A stretch of DNA of 64,000 bases from Brevibacillus borstelensis (GTDB lineage: Bacteria; Bacillota; Bacilli; Brevibacillales; Brevibacillaceae). Positions 7,633 through 14,931 of this stretch are shown piece by piece. The first letter of the stretch is position 1. Each line of letters opens with the position of its first letter. The stretch spans positions 1 to 64,000 of the forward strand of contig NZ_RHHO01000055.1 in the NCBI RefSeq assembly GCF_003710865.1. The letters are read 5' to 3'. Under the pieces are notes generated by a model that did not search any database, was not told where the DNA came from, and was given only the letters and a program-made list of their open reading frames with translations. The translations under genes were made by a program, and so were the position numbers.

Positions 7633-8417
7633 GTGAGGCGTACCCGGGGAGCCGATTGCAGACCTCTGAGCGGAACATAAACATACCGGAGGGAAGGCCA
7701 GTTGACGAGGAGAATGCCGCCTTGCGGGGACGCCGCTCCGCCGTCGATGCCGATCAGGTTCCCGTGGTGCCAAGGGCCCTGTCCGGTATACCCGGGAAGC
7801 CTGGGGACGGGCGTGTGACCGAAGATAACCATTTCTTCTCCCCTGTAATGATCGTAGAACGGCTCTCGAATCCATAGGAGGTCCTCGGGACGTTGTTTGG
7901 AAAGGGGGATGCCCGGCCGAATGCCTGCGTGCACGAGCAGCGGCGGCTGCCCTCCGGTGGATTCATTGGCAGGCAGCATTTGGTAGAGAGGCAGCGATTC
8001 GAGAGTGGGGAGCAAGTACGTGTAACGGGCAAGAATATCTTCGCGCGCTGCGTTTTGCGTTTCGACGGGGGGGACTTCGCCAAGAAAGGCGCGGCGCAAT
8101 GCCTGTCGCCCCAAAAACGAGCGCACGGTTGCATCTCCGCCATTCATCAGCAAATACAAAGTGGGATCCATATTCCCCTTCAGCCAGTCCTCGAACATCT
8201 GCTCATGATTTCCCTTGAGCAAGAAAATCTGCTCCGGATAAGCATTCTTCAGACTGAGCAAATACTCCAGTACCTCTTTTGATTGGGGGCCGCGGTCGAC
8301 CATGTCTCCGATTACGTAGAGGCTGTCTTGGCGTTCCGGGGAAAAGGAAACCCGCTGCAAGGCTTCGCGAAGCGCTTGATACTGACCGTGGATGTCTGAG
8401 ACGAGATAGATGTTCAT
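7629..8417 (-). CDS. Metallophosphoesterase of the PPP serine/threonine phosphatase / Ap4A hydrolase type
   Basis: A 262-residue cytoplasmic enzyme. The metal-binding motifs of the PPP/ApaH superfamily are in order: SDIHGQY (7-13), GDMVDRG (37-43), KGNHEQM (67-73), VHAGIRPG (about 164) and FGHTPV (about 199). These bind two metal ions and a phosphate. Relatives in Bacillales include PrpE (Ap4A hydrolase) and general protein phosphatases. I cannot choose between protein and dinucleotide substrates. RBS GGGGAGGAG lies upstream of the ATG at 8415-8417. It is convergent with copC-copD and divergent from the sirtuin gene. Confidence 0.85.
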   Translation of the reverse strand: MNIYLVSDIHGQYQALREALQRVSFSPERQDSLYVIGDMVDRGPQSKEVLEYLLSLKNAYPEQIFLLKGNHEQMFEDWLKGNMDPTLYLLMNGGDATVRSFLGRQALRRAFLGEVPPVETQNAAREDILARYTYLLPTLESLPLYQMLPANESTGGQPPLLVHAGIRPGIPLSKQRPEDLLWIREPFYDHYRGEEMVIFGHTPVPRLPGYTGQGPWHHGNLIGIDGGAASPQGGILLVNWPSLRYVYVPLRGLQSAPRVRLT

Positions 8418-8503
8418 CTTGACTGCTCCTCCCCGTGTACTTTGTCGTTGACTTCCTATAAAATATGAACAATTGTATGCATTCGTGAGAGGAGGGGAAG
8501 GCT

Positions 8504-9229
8504 TTGGACGAATTGAACAAGCTGCTCAAGGATGCCCGCCACGCCATCGTTTTCACGGGAGCCGGGATGTCAACGGAAAGCGGACTGCCTGATTTCCGTT
8601 CTGCACGGACGGGATGGTGGCAGGGAAAAGACCCGGCAAGACTCGCCAGCACAGATGCTCTTCGCAACAATCGGGAGGAATTTGTCTCTTTTTACCGGAT
8701 GAGAGTGGAAGGGCTTCTGTCGTGTAAGCCTCACCAGGGGCATGTGATTTTGGCCGAATGGGAACGGCGGGGACAGATCAAGGGGATCATTACGCAAAAT
8801 GTGGACGGCTTTCATCAGCGTGCCGGCAGCCGGCGTGTTGCGGAGCTCCACGGGACACTAGCCACGCTTACCTGCATGCGCTGTACAAACAAATACGAGT
8901 CTGCCCGCTATTTGGATCAGGGGGGGACCGCGTGCGAGTGCGGCGGGTTTTTGCGTCCTTCTGTCGTGCTGTTTGGAGAATCGCTTCCGGAAGCCGCCTT
9001 TGCACAAGCGGTGGAATGGACAGAGCGGGCAGACCTGTTCCTTGTACTGGGCTCATCGCTTGCCGTAAGTCCGGCCAACTGGTTTCCAGAGCAGGCGAAA
9101 GCAAGAGGGGCGAAGCTGGTCATTATCAATCGGGATGCTACCCATCTCGACGGTATTGCCGATCTGTTGATACAAGATGCGCCGATTGGCGACGTTTTGC
9201 GGAAGGCTGAAATCGAGTGGAAACATTAA
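8504..9229 (+). CDS. cobB: NAD-dependent protein deacylase (SIR2 family, CobB)
   Basis: A 241-residue sirtuin. It has the NAD motif GAGMSTESGLPDFRS (about 19-33), TQNVDGFHQRAG, the catalytic His in ELHGTL, a zinc site CMRC ... CECGG and GSSLAVSPAN. It removes acyl groups from lysines using NAD+, releasing nicotinamide and O-acyl-ADP-ribose. The TTG at 8504 is chosen as start because GAGAGGAGGGGAAGG sits just upstream and the protein begins MDELNKLLKDARHAIVFTGAG, a normal sirtuin start. It appears to be transcribed alone, with a divergent phosphatase gene 86 nt away. Confidence 0.93.
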   Translation: MDELNKLLKDARHAIVFTGAGMSTESGLPDFRSARTGWWQGKDPARLASTDALRNNREEFVSFYRMRVEGLLSCKPHQGHVILAEWERRGQIKGIITQNVDGFHQRAGSRRVAELHGTLATLTCMRCTNKYESARYLDQGGTACECGGFLRPSVVLFGESLPEAAFAQAVEWTERADLFLVLGSSLAVSPANWFPEQAKARGAKLVIINRDATHLDGIADLLIQDAPIGDVLRKAEIEWKH

Positions 9230-9330
9230 AATTTCCTCTTGATTTTTAGCCTTCTTTTTACTAGAATAATTTTTGTAAAACGGCTGGGTATTATTTTACC
9301 AGGCAGAAAAAGAGAAACTGTCTTGAACCT

Positions 9331-9401
9331 GCCCCTATAGTTAAACGGTATAACAGATCACTCGTAATGATCAGTTCGTGGTTCGATTCCGCGTGGGGGC
9401 A
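9331..9401 (+). tRNA. trnT: tRNA-Thr (anticodon CGT)
   Basis: A 71-nt cloverleaf. The acceptor GCCCCTA pairs with TGGGGGC, the D arm is GTTA-AACGGTA-TAAC, the anticodon stem is GATCA/TGATC around loop CTCGTAA (anticodon CGT, reading ACG), the variable loop is short, and the T arm is CGTGG-TTCGATT-CCGCG. The discriminator is A and CCA is not encoded, so CCA must be added after transcription. The gene stands alone, with no tRNA neighbours in the window. Confidence 0.92.
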
Positions 9402-9879
9402 TCATTTTTCATCAAATGCTCGCCATATCGACGTTTTTATCCGATACATAATCGCCTCTTTCATTGTCTTTTACGGGCAAATGGAAGGGGCTTTTTCTAT
9501 TTCGTTTGCAGGGAAACGCAAATAGTGTTAATTTGGCCTCTGATCGAAGGGTTGATCGGCATGTAAAAAATGCCACAACAGGACAAACGAAAATGAGTTG
9601 CTACTGGCATGGAAAATTTTGTCCAATCATAGTGCGATCGTTTGTGGATTGGTCCGCAACGGAAAAGAGGAGTCTCATTTTGTAGGTATTGCAAAGTAAA
9701 CGGAAGATACAGAGCATTGGTGTAAGAAGCTATTCATGAATGAAACAGAGAGCAAAACTAATACAAAAGTCCCGTCAAAATTATCATGCCTATAGCTCGA
9801 TATCGCAGCTTTTTTCATATATTCGATGCCCCGGCACTCTCCGATACAGAAATGAAACAAATAAGGAGCGTGTTTGCCC
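9402..9879. other. Gene-poor AT-rich stretch after the tRNA gene
   Basis: I see no convincing gene here. The only structures are short inverted repeats (TTTGC/GCAAA near 9508-9524 and GGCAT/ATGCC at 9558-9574). Base composition is noticeably more AT-rich than in the flanking genes. No direct repeat of the tRNA 3' end was found, so there is no visible attachment site. Confidence 0.5.
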
Positions 9880-10110
9880 GTGATTCGTCCTTCCTTCTAT
9901 TTTAAAGTACCGTGGAGAAAGGCCGCTGCTTTTCGGCGCGAGCTGGCCAAGATACCCGATTCCATCCCGCACATCGTCACGTCTTTTCCGAGCGGCGAAA
10001 TTGCATTTATGTTCCCGGACCTCCCTGTACATCAATATATCCGCGTAGTACGTATTTTTGGGGAGAACGGAATCCCTTTGGTGATATCAGAAAACGAGTG
10101 CATGATATAA
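9880..10110 (+). CDS. Small conserved protein, divergent member of a three-paralogue family in this window
   Basis: A 76-residue protein starting at GTG 9880 (an alternative TTG lies at 9874), with AAGGAG upstream. The layout SFYFKVPWRKAAAFRRELAKI ... IPHIV ... GEIAFMFPDLPVHQYIRVVRIFGENGIPL parallels the proteins at 12647-12874 and 14533-14775: an aromatic strand, a Trp followed by an Ala-rich helix, IPH/IPY, then a strand with FMFP/VLP/VFP, LP and a VR.LF helix. The resemblance is weaker than between the other two. A strong terminator follows. There is no signal peptide, membrane helix or known domain, and the function is unknown. Confidence 0.6.
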   Translation: MIRPSFYFKVPWRKAAAFRRELAKIPDSIPHIVTSFPSGEIAFMFPDLPVHQYIRVVRIFGENGIPLVISENECMI

Positions 10111-10154
10111 CCGCGAATTGGTTTGTAGCAGGAGCTAAAAGGAATAGGTATAGG

Positions 10155-10187
10155 CCCCCGGACGAATGCATGGACGGGGGATTTTTT
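10155..10187 (+). terminator. Rho-independent terminator of the small gene at 9880-10110
   Basis: CCCCCG / CGGGGG arms with a 14-nt loop, followed by ATTTTTTG. Confidence 0.8.
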
Positions 10188-10204
10188 GTGGAACAGAAAA
10201 AAAG

Positions 10205-10225
10205 CCTGACCAATCATTGGTCAGG
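10205..10225 (-). terminator. Perfect 10+10 inverted repeat, terminator-like on the minus strand
   Basis: CCTGACCAAT-C-ATTGGTCAGG is a perfect inverted repeat. On the minus strand it is followed by CTTTTTTT, as in an intrinsic terminator. No minus-strand gene lies to its right within 2 kb, so it could instead be an operator (TTGGTCA half sites) or the end of an antisense RNA. Confidence 0.45.
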
Positions 10226-10242
10226 TGAAAAATGAAAAAGCG

Positions 10243-10277
10243 TCTACTACCTTTATCGTCAGAAGGGTAGGTCTTTT
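10243..10277 (+). terminator. Weak terminator-like hairpin upstream of the GntR gene
   Basis: CTACCTT pairs imperfectly with AAGGGTAG and is followed by GTCTTTTTTA. It is a second, weaker stop in front of the gntR promoter. No gene is seen in 10111-10447. Confidence 0.45.
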
Positions 10278-10376
10278 TTACTGTTTTCCTGTAACTTTTG
10301 TAAAAAATTTTAAAAAAGCCCATCTTTAATAACGGGAGCAAGGGTCTATAATCCTATTTTCAAAAGAGTTGATGGG

Positions 10377-10404
10377 TTGACACACCATTCGCCTATGTTA
10401 TAAT
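10377..10404 (+). promoter_or_regulatory. SigmaA-type promoter of the gntR-mfs operon
   Basis: TTGACA (10377-10382) and TATAAT (10399-10404) are both perfect hexamers, 16 nt apart and 43 nt before the ATG. No other strong promoter is seen nearby, so it is the likely start of the operon and a likely site of autoregulation by the GntR protein. Confidence 0.75.
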
Positions 10405-10447
10405 CAAAAACATCCAATCATCCTACGTTTGGTGGTGAGTGAGAATT

Positions 10448-11158
10448 ATGAAATTAAAACAGGCAGGGAGAATGACACTGGTGGAGCAGGTTGTAGCACA
10501 GATCTATTCCCTGATCCAGTCAGGGGACTGGCCGGTTGGCACGCGAATTCCGCCAGAGCCGGAGCTGGTCAATCAGTTGGGGGTCAGCCGCAACACGGTA
10601 CGGGAAGCCGTCAGGGCCTTGGTGCATACAGGTATGCTGGAAACAAGACAGGGAGACGGCACCTATGTTTGCTCTTCCAGTGAACTGGGTGCCGCTCTGC
10701 AGCGTCGTTTTCAGCGCTCTGCCTTGACAGAAACGCTGGAGGTGCGTTCTGCACTGGAGCAGGATGCCGCCCGCCTTGCTGCGCTCAGGAGAACGCCGGA
10801 AGACGTGGAAGCCATGAAGACCTGGTTGACAGCAAGCGAGGTAGCCGATAACGCCCAGACCTATATTGAAGCAGACGTGCAGCTTCACATGTCTATCGTA
10901 AAAGCAGCGCACAACAGCATCCTGTTGGAGCTTTATGAGCACATGACTGAGTCGATCCAGCAGTCCATTGGAGAGACGGTAGACAAAGTGGTTTTCTCGG
11001 CTGCGTCCAAGCGACTCGCCCTGCATAAAAAAATCCACAGAGAGCTGATAGATGCGATTGTCGCGGGCAGACCGGAAGAGGCAATACTCGCTGTCCGGGC
11101 TCATATTGAAGCAGCGCAGCAGGCTTTCGAGGATCAAGAACGGGGAGATGCAAAATGA
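10448..11158 (+). CDS. GntR/FadR-family transcription regulator
   Basis: A 236-residue repressor-type protein. The N-terminal winged helix (about 8-72) has VEQVVAQIYSLIQSGDWPVGTRIP and the recognition helix VSRNTVREAVRALVHTGML. The C-terminal FCD domain (85-230) holds the usual metal/ligand residues D and H in EADVQLHMSIVKAAHN, H in LHKKIHRELIDAI and H in VRAHIEAA. FadR-group regulators bind small organic acids and dissociate from DNA. Its gene overlaps the MFS transporter by 4 nt (ATGA), so it most likely controls that transporter. ATG 10448 is preferred over GTG 10439 because GGTGGTGAG sits upstream. Confidence 0.85.
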   Translation: MKLKQAGRMTLVEQVVAQIYSLIQSGDWPVGTRIPPEPELVNQLGVSRNTVREAVRALVHTGMLETRQGDGTYVCSSSELGAALQRRFQRSALTETLEVRSALEQDAARLAALRRTPEDVEAMKTWLTASEVADNAQTYIEADVQLHMSIVKAAHNSILLELYEHMTESIQQSIGETVDKVVFSAASKRLALHKKIHRELIDAIVAGRPEEAILAVRAHIEAAQQAFEDQERGDAK

Positions 11159-12378
11159 ATACAGATCAAGCTTTATCCCGTGAAGGAGCACGGGCCGGCA
11201 TATGGCTGCTCGCCTTCGGGATTATACTTGTTGCCACCAATCTGCGGGCACCGATAACGGCTGTCGGTCCTATCATTGGGGAGATACGCGATCATACCGG
11301 CATTAGCAATACAGTCGCCGGTCTGCTGACCACCCTGCCGCTGCTCGCGTTTGCCCTGCTTTCACCGCTCGCCCCGAAAATATCGCGGCGGTTCGGGATG
11401 GAACAGACGATTATGTACAGCCTGCTTGTCCTGCTGACAGGAATCGTTCTCCGCTCCCTCCACTCGGTCTGGCTGCTTTTTATCGGGACCGCCTTGCTCG
11501 GCTTGGCTATCGCTCTCGGCAATGTGCTGATCCCAAGCTTGATCAAGCGGGATTTTCCGCAAAAGGTAGGAGTGATGACCGGTGCTTACTCCATGGCGAT
11601 GAATTTGTTCGCTGCCATCGCTTCGGGGGTGAGCATCCCGATTGCTCACGGTCTTTCGTTCGGGTGGCAAGGCTCGCTCATCTGCTGGGCCATTTTGGCT
11701 TTTATCGCATTGGCCGTATGGGTGCCACAGCTGCGCAAAAACGCACAAACGGCAGTTTCGGTTAGAGCGGGTTCGACTGCAGGGGCAATTTGGAAATCTC
11801 CGCTTGCGTGGAAAGTGACACTGTTTATGGGGCTGCAGTCCTTGGTGTTTTATGTGGGGATAGCATGGATTCCGCAGATTCTTCAGGATCAAGGTGTAAG
11901 TCCTTCTGCTGCGGGGTGGATGCTGTTCCTGATGCAATTCGCCAGTCTGCCTGGCAGCTTCCTGATGCCAGTGCTTGCAGGGAGAGTATCCAATCAGCGT
12001 CTGCTCGTGGCCATAACGACAGGATGCATGTTCATAGGGTACGCGGGTTTGCTGGCTGGAAATACGGTGCTCATGCCGCTCTGGATTATTCTGATCGGTA
12101 TCGCTGGCGGCTGCAGCTTCAGCTTGGCAGTCATGTTTTTCTCGCTGCGTACACGCAGTGCGGCCGAAGCGGCTGAGCTGTCCGGGATGGCCCAATCGGT
12201 CGGGTACCTGCTGGCTGCGCTCGGCCCGACTCTTTTTGGCTTTATCCATGACGTGACACAAGGCTGGACGATGCCGCTCTTCCTGCTGCTCATCGTAGCC
12301 TTCTTGCTATTCCTGGTCGGCTTGGGGGCTGGCAAGAATGTGTATCTCACCTCCGCCGAAAAAAGCGCGGCTTCCTGA
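11155..12378 (+). CDS. MFS transporter of the CynX/NimT (cyanate permease-like) family
   Basis: A 407-residue protein with about 12 hydrophobic helices. The N-terminal ATNLRAPITAVGPIIGEI and LSPLAPKISRRFGMEQTI, followed by the AIALGNVLIPSLIKRDFP segment, are typical of the CynX/YycB/NimT branch (cyanate or 2-nitroimidazole transport). The substrate cannot be read from the sequence. It is translationally coupled to the gntR gene, which probably controls it. There is no cyanase or nitrilase gene next to it, so export or uptake of another small molecule is equally possible. Confidence 0.82.
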   Translation: MNTDQALSREGARAGIWLLAFGIILVATNLRAPITAVGPIIGEIRDHTGISNTVAGLLTTLPLLAFALLSPLAPKISRRFGMEQTIMYSLLVLLTGIVLRSLHSVWLLFIGTALLGLAIALGNVLIPSLIKRDFPQKVGVMTGAYSMAMNLFAAIASGVSIPIAHGLSFGWQGSLICWAILAFIALAVWVPQLRKNAQTAVSVRAGSTAGAIWKSPLAWKVTLFMGLQSLVFYVGIAWIPQILQDQGVSPSAAGWMLFLMQFASLPGSFLMPVLAGRVSNQRLLVAITTGCMFIGYAGLLAGNTVLMPLWIILIGIAGGCSFSLAVMFFSLRTRSAAEAAELSGMAQSVGYLLAALGPTLFGFIHDVTQGWTMPLFLLLIVAFLLFLVGLGAGKNVYLTSAEKSAAS

Positions 12379-12433
12379 CCGCAGCAAGAGAAGCGAATGC
12401 AAGTAGCAAAGCTGCGCCAATATCAAGAAACAG

Positions 12434-12502
12434 GAAAGCATGGTCCGCATGCCGTCTGCAAGGACTTCGGTCCGAAGCAGTCTCGTATGTGACCATGCTT
12501 TC
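12434..12502. other. 69-nt composite hairpin between convergent genes
   Basis: A perfect 12-bp stem (GAAAGCATGGTC / GACCATGCTTTC) encloses an internal loop, then a CTGC/GCAG stem and a GGAC-TTCG-GTCC cap with a UUCG tetraloop. It lies between the ends of the convergent mfs gene and the 12505-12642 gene. The + strand has no good T run (CTGTCATTT), so a simple terminator is only one option. It could be a bidirectional stop or a structured RNA. Confidence 0.5.
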
Positions 12503-12504
12503 TG

Positions 12505-12642
12505 TCATTTGACGGACTTTTCTTCGTTGTCTGCTTGTGTGTCTTGATTGCCCGGGAACACCTCGTTTTCCCATTTGGTCATGAAATAACCGGACAAAAG
12601 AAATGAGCCGATGATGCCCGCGGCGATGAGTACACCAGTCAT
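12505..12642 (-). CDS. Small single-pass membrane protein
   Basis: A 45-residue protein: MTGVLIAAGIIGSFLLSGYF forms one transmembrane helix, followed by a charged tail (KWENEVFPGNQDTQADNEEK). The ATG at 12640-12642 lies 4 nt after the stop of the small paralogue at 12647-12874, so the two are likely co-transcribed and perhaps coupled. The ribosome site is weak (AAGAAG). The function is unknown. The clear helix and tight spacing argue for a real gene. Confidence 0.55.
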   Translation of the reverse strand: MTGVLIAAGIIGSFLLSGYFMTKWENEVFPGNQDTQADNEEKSVK

Positions 12643-12646
12643 CTTC

Positions 12647-12874
12647 TTAATCCGGATACCTCTCGCCCTCGCCCTGGAACAGCTCGCGAACCTTGGAATG
12701 GGTCCTGGCAGGCAAATGTGGCAAGACAATCGCCAGCTGGCCTTCACTGAGATCGAGCGGGCTGCCGGGAGATTCCACAGCGTGCGGAATATTCATGGCT
12801 TCCAATGCCCGTGTATAGACAGCGGCATCATCCCAACTGGTTACGTAGTAGACGGATTTGTTTTCCAACATCAT
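12647..12874 (-). CDS. Small conserved protein, second member of the three-paralogue family
   Basis: A 75-residue protein starting at MMLENKS (ATG 12872-12874, AGGAG 4 nt upstream; the next ATG at 12869-12871 is also possible). It reads SVYYVTSWDDAAVYTRALEAMNIPHAVESPG...GQLAIVLPHLPARTHSKVRELFQGEGERYPD. It aligns end to end with the 14533-14775 protein: shared [VF]YY.[VT]SW, IP[HY], SP, EG.LAIV.P.[LI]P, VR.LF and the RYPD end. No known domain, signal peptide or membrane segment is seen. The small membrane protein gene is directly downstream. Confidence 0.7.
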   Translation of the reverse strand: MMLENKSVYYVTSWDDAAVYTRALEAMNIPHAVESPGSPLDLSEGQLAIVLPHLPARTHSKVRELFQGEGERYPD

Positions 12875-13005
12875 CACACTCCTCAACGCTAGTATATGCC
12901 GGAGAGGGGAGCAACTATTAAGTTGCCGTTTCGCGGAAAAACACAACGGTTTCCGTGAGGGACACGGTTTCACGGTGAGCGGGAAAAATAGATAAACGTA
13001 AGCGA

Positions 13006-13034
13006 AAACCCGCCGTTGATTTCGCGGCGGGTTT
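13006..13034. terminator. Bidirectional terminator (mainly for the Gmad2 lipoprotein gene)
   Basis: AAACCCGCCG and CGGCGGGTTT arms with a 9-nt loop. Runs of A on the left and T on the right allow use in both directions. It lies 36 nt past the minus-strand stop at 13070. Confidence 0.75.
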
Positions 13035-13069
13035 CATTGGGTCAGATCATGCCGTATCCGGTCATTTCT

Positions 13070-13573
13070 TTAGGGCAGGGCAATGGGCAATTCCATTCTC
13101 CGGCTCCCGTCCTTGGGGCTGGATTCAAACAAAACCAGAGTCAAGGTCGAATTGGGCTGGTCTTTCTTTACCTTGACTGTGAATTCGAAATCTCCCCATT
13201 CAGGAGCCCCTGCCGAGGTTTGGACGTTTCCTTTGGTCAGCTCGTTGTGACCATCCTCTACTACATATTGAAAGTTGCCTTCGAACACGCGAGCCTTGCC
13301 TTTTATCGTAAAGGTGTCTTCGCCCGTTTTTTCTACAGAGGCCACTTGAAAAATATCGTTTTTGTACGTCTCGTCATTTTTATCTTGATCGTCTGTTGGC
13401 TGAGTCGAAGTGCCAGGCTGCGGCGTTTCCGGTTGAACGGAGTCAGAAGGCTGCTGTGCCGGTTGTTCTGTGGCAGGGGGTTGCGCCGGTGTGCCAGTCG
13501 AAGGCGTCTCTTTGGAAGAAGTGCAGCCTTGCAGCAACACGGCTATCAGTAGGATTGACAGAAGTTTCTTCAT
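13070..13573 (-). CDS. Lipoprotein with a Gmad2 (spore-germination-associated) domain
   Basis: A 167-residue lipoprotein with lipobox LLQGC at 13-17. A Pro/Thr/Gln-rich linker (20-65) leads to a Gmad2 immunoglobulin-like domain (about 70-165), with IFQVASV...FTIKGKARVFEGNFQYVVEDG, GNVQTSAGAPEWGDFEFTV and LTLVLFESSPKDGSRRMELPI. This domain is found in GerM-like and related spore or cell-surface proteins, where it probably binds other proteins. There is no GerMN domain here. RBS GGAGGGTAAGC precedes the ATG. A terminator lies downstream. Confidence 0.8.
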   Translation of the reverse strand: MKKLLSILLIAVLLQGCTSSKETPSTGTPAQPPATEQPAQQPSDSVQPETPQPGTSTQPTDDQDKNDETYKNDIFQVASVEKTGEDTFTIKGKARVFEGNFQYVVEDGHNELTKGNVQTSAGAPEWGDFEFTVKVKKDQPNSTLTLVLFESSPKDGSRRMELPIALP

Positions 13574-13686
13574 GCTTACCCTCCAGTTGTGTCGTTGAAA
13601 AATCTGTTGTCACTATAGGACGAAGAAGACAGGTTATCCGTTACATTATAATTGTTTTGTAAAAGAGAGGAAACCATCCATTCCTC

Positions 13687-13714
13687 AAAAAAATAGCTCC
13701 CTGCGTGAGGGAGC
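13687..13714 (-). terminator. Rho-independent terminator of the 52-residue protein gene
   Basis: On the minus strand GCTCCCT/AGGGAGC forms a stem with a 5-nt loop and is followed by TATTTTTTT. It is about 90 nt past the stop at 13802. Confidence 0.8.
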
Positions 13715-13801
13715 CAAGACTTCGCCGCATCCATTATAGCACAGCAGATCGCGAAGCGAAATCTGATGGGCGAACATGTCGCATTCCAGCATATATCGCA
13801 T

Positions 13802-13960
13802 CTACTCATCCGGCGTTCGATCGAGGAAGAGACGGGTAACAGTCGTGGAATCGCCGTTGTTTACCTCTTGCTCAGATGCTTTTTCTTCCAACTGATCATG
13901 TGTGTTCATTCCCGGAGCGACGGATGGCTCCGCTTCCGGCCGGGTCTTGTGAGAATCCAT
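13802..13960 (-). CDS. Small acidic hydrophilic protein
   Basis: A 52-residue protein beginning MDSHKTRPEAEPSVAPG and ending LFLDRTPDE. It has a strong RBS (AAGAAGGAGGGAG, 7 nt before the ATG) and its own terminator, which support translation despite the small size. It is rich in Glu, Asp, Thr and Pro, and probably unstructured. No signal peptide, membrane helix or known motif is seen. The zinc-ribbon membrane protein gene ends 77 nt upstream on the same strand, so they may share a transcript. The function is unknown. Confidence 0.65.
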   Translation of the reverse strand: MDSHKTRPEAEPSVAPGMNTHDQLEEKASEQEVNNGDSTTVTRLFLDRTPDE

Positions 13961-14036
13961 GGATGCTCCCTCCTTCTTCCTTAGAATGACAAGAAGGAAG
14001 AGGGGTTATTCGGGAATCAGGAAGAGGGCCGCGGGA

Positions 14037-14444
14037 TTAACCGGAGGAAGGTACGCTTTTCCCGCATTTGGGACAAAAGCGGTACTCGGCTTCGACTGGT
14101 TCTCCGCAGTAGGGGCAAAATCGTCCAGTATTCTGCTTCGATTCAGAGGATGTGGAGCTGAAATGGCGGTGTAACGGGTCGCCTTCTTCTCTGGAATCCG
14201 TAATGTCAAACAAGGACATTCGCTCTTTGCCTGTCGCGTTTTTGTAATGGTAGACGGCTTGTGCGATTCCCATCCCGATAAATAAAAGGCCAAAGGCAGG
14301 GAAGATTATGCCCACTACGGGAAAAGGGGAGTCCTGCGTGATGACAAATGCCATGATGGTCCAAAATATACCGAAGATTACGGCGAAAATGCTTCCAGCG
14401 GCCCCCATGGCAGAAGGGCCGCGGCCGGGTTTTATACTTTTCAA
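14037..14444 (-). CDS. Two-helix membrane protein with a C-terminal zinc ribbon
   Basis: About 135 residues. Two transmembrane helices (AAGSIFAVIFGIFWTIMAFVI and FPVVGIIFPAFGLLFIGMGIA) are followed by a cytoplasmic linker and a zinc ribbon CPYC...CPKCG at the end. I chose TTG 14442-14444 because AAAGGTGGTGA lies about 5 nt upstream. GTG codons at 14451-14456 overlap that site. Proteins of this layout are common in Bacillales without a known function. The zinc ribbon may bind a partner protein or nucleic acid. Confidence 0.75.
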   Translation of the reverse strand: MKSIKPGRGPSAMGAAGSIFAVIFGIFWTIMAFVITQDSPFPVVGIIFPAFGLLFIGMGIAQAVYHYKNATGKERMSLFDITDSREEGDPLHRHFSSTSSESKQNTGRFCPYCGEPVEAEYRFCPKCGKSVPSSG

Positions 14445-14532
14445 AGGATTCACCACCTTTACTGCATACCACTATCATAAAAAAATCATGGCGGGCTGTC
14501 ACGCTTCTATATGGATGCTCATGACCATGCTT

Positions 14533-14775
14533 TCACGAAAAGTCTGGATAGCGGAGACCATCCCGGTAAAACAATGATCGGACCCAAACGTAAACCCGCA
14601 GAGGAATGGAGGGAAAGACAATCGCCAGTTTGCCCTCCTCGAGCTCGGGAAGGTCAAGCGGGGACTGTATCGAGTAGGGAATCCCCTCTTGATCCAGCTG
14701 ATATTTATACTGCTGGGCTTCGAGCCAACTGACTGGGTAGTAAAACGATTTTTCCATGAACTGCGCTTTCTCCAT
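14533..14775 (-). CDS. Small conserved protein, third member of the three-paralogue family
   Basis: An 80-residue protein (74 if ATG 14755-14757 is used). It reads SFYYPVSWLEAQQYKYQLDQEGIPYSIQSP...EEGKLAIVFPSIPLRVYVWVRSLFYRDGLRYPDFS and is clearly homologous to the 12647-12874 protein, including the RYPD end. AAAGGGG precedes the first ATG by about 11 nt. The alignment with its paralogue would favour the second. No membrane segment or known domain is present. It is cytoplasmic, probably a small alpha/beta protein, and its role is unknown. Confidence 0.7.
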   Translation of the reverse strand: MEKAQFMEKSFYYPVSWLEAQQYKYQLDQEGIPYSIQSPLDLPELEEGKLAIVFPSIPLRVYVWVRSLFYRDGLRYPDFS

Positions 14776-14835
14776 GAACCGCCAACCCCTTTTTCCGAAG
14801 TCACTTCCGTAAGTGTAACGGATTGAAATGAGATA

Positions 14836-14883
14836 AAAAAAGATCACTGCACCCATTTTTTTGAGTGAAAGTGATCTTTTTTT
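14836..14883. terminator. Bidirectional terminator after the pirin gene
   Basis: AAAAAGATCACT and AGTGATCTTTTT arms with a 22-nt loop. Runs of A and T flank it on both sides. It terminates the minus-strand pirin transcript. Confidence 0.8.
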
Positions 14884-14931
14884 CTGTTTCGAAGGGGTTG
14901 CTCCCTCAATAATATTTACAAGCTGGTTCGG

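Noticed and set aside
13576..13809. A 77-residue minus-strand frame in the region of the small acidic protein
   Set aside because: It crosses a strong terminator, has no ribosome site and looks non-protein-like.
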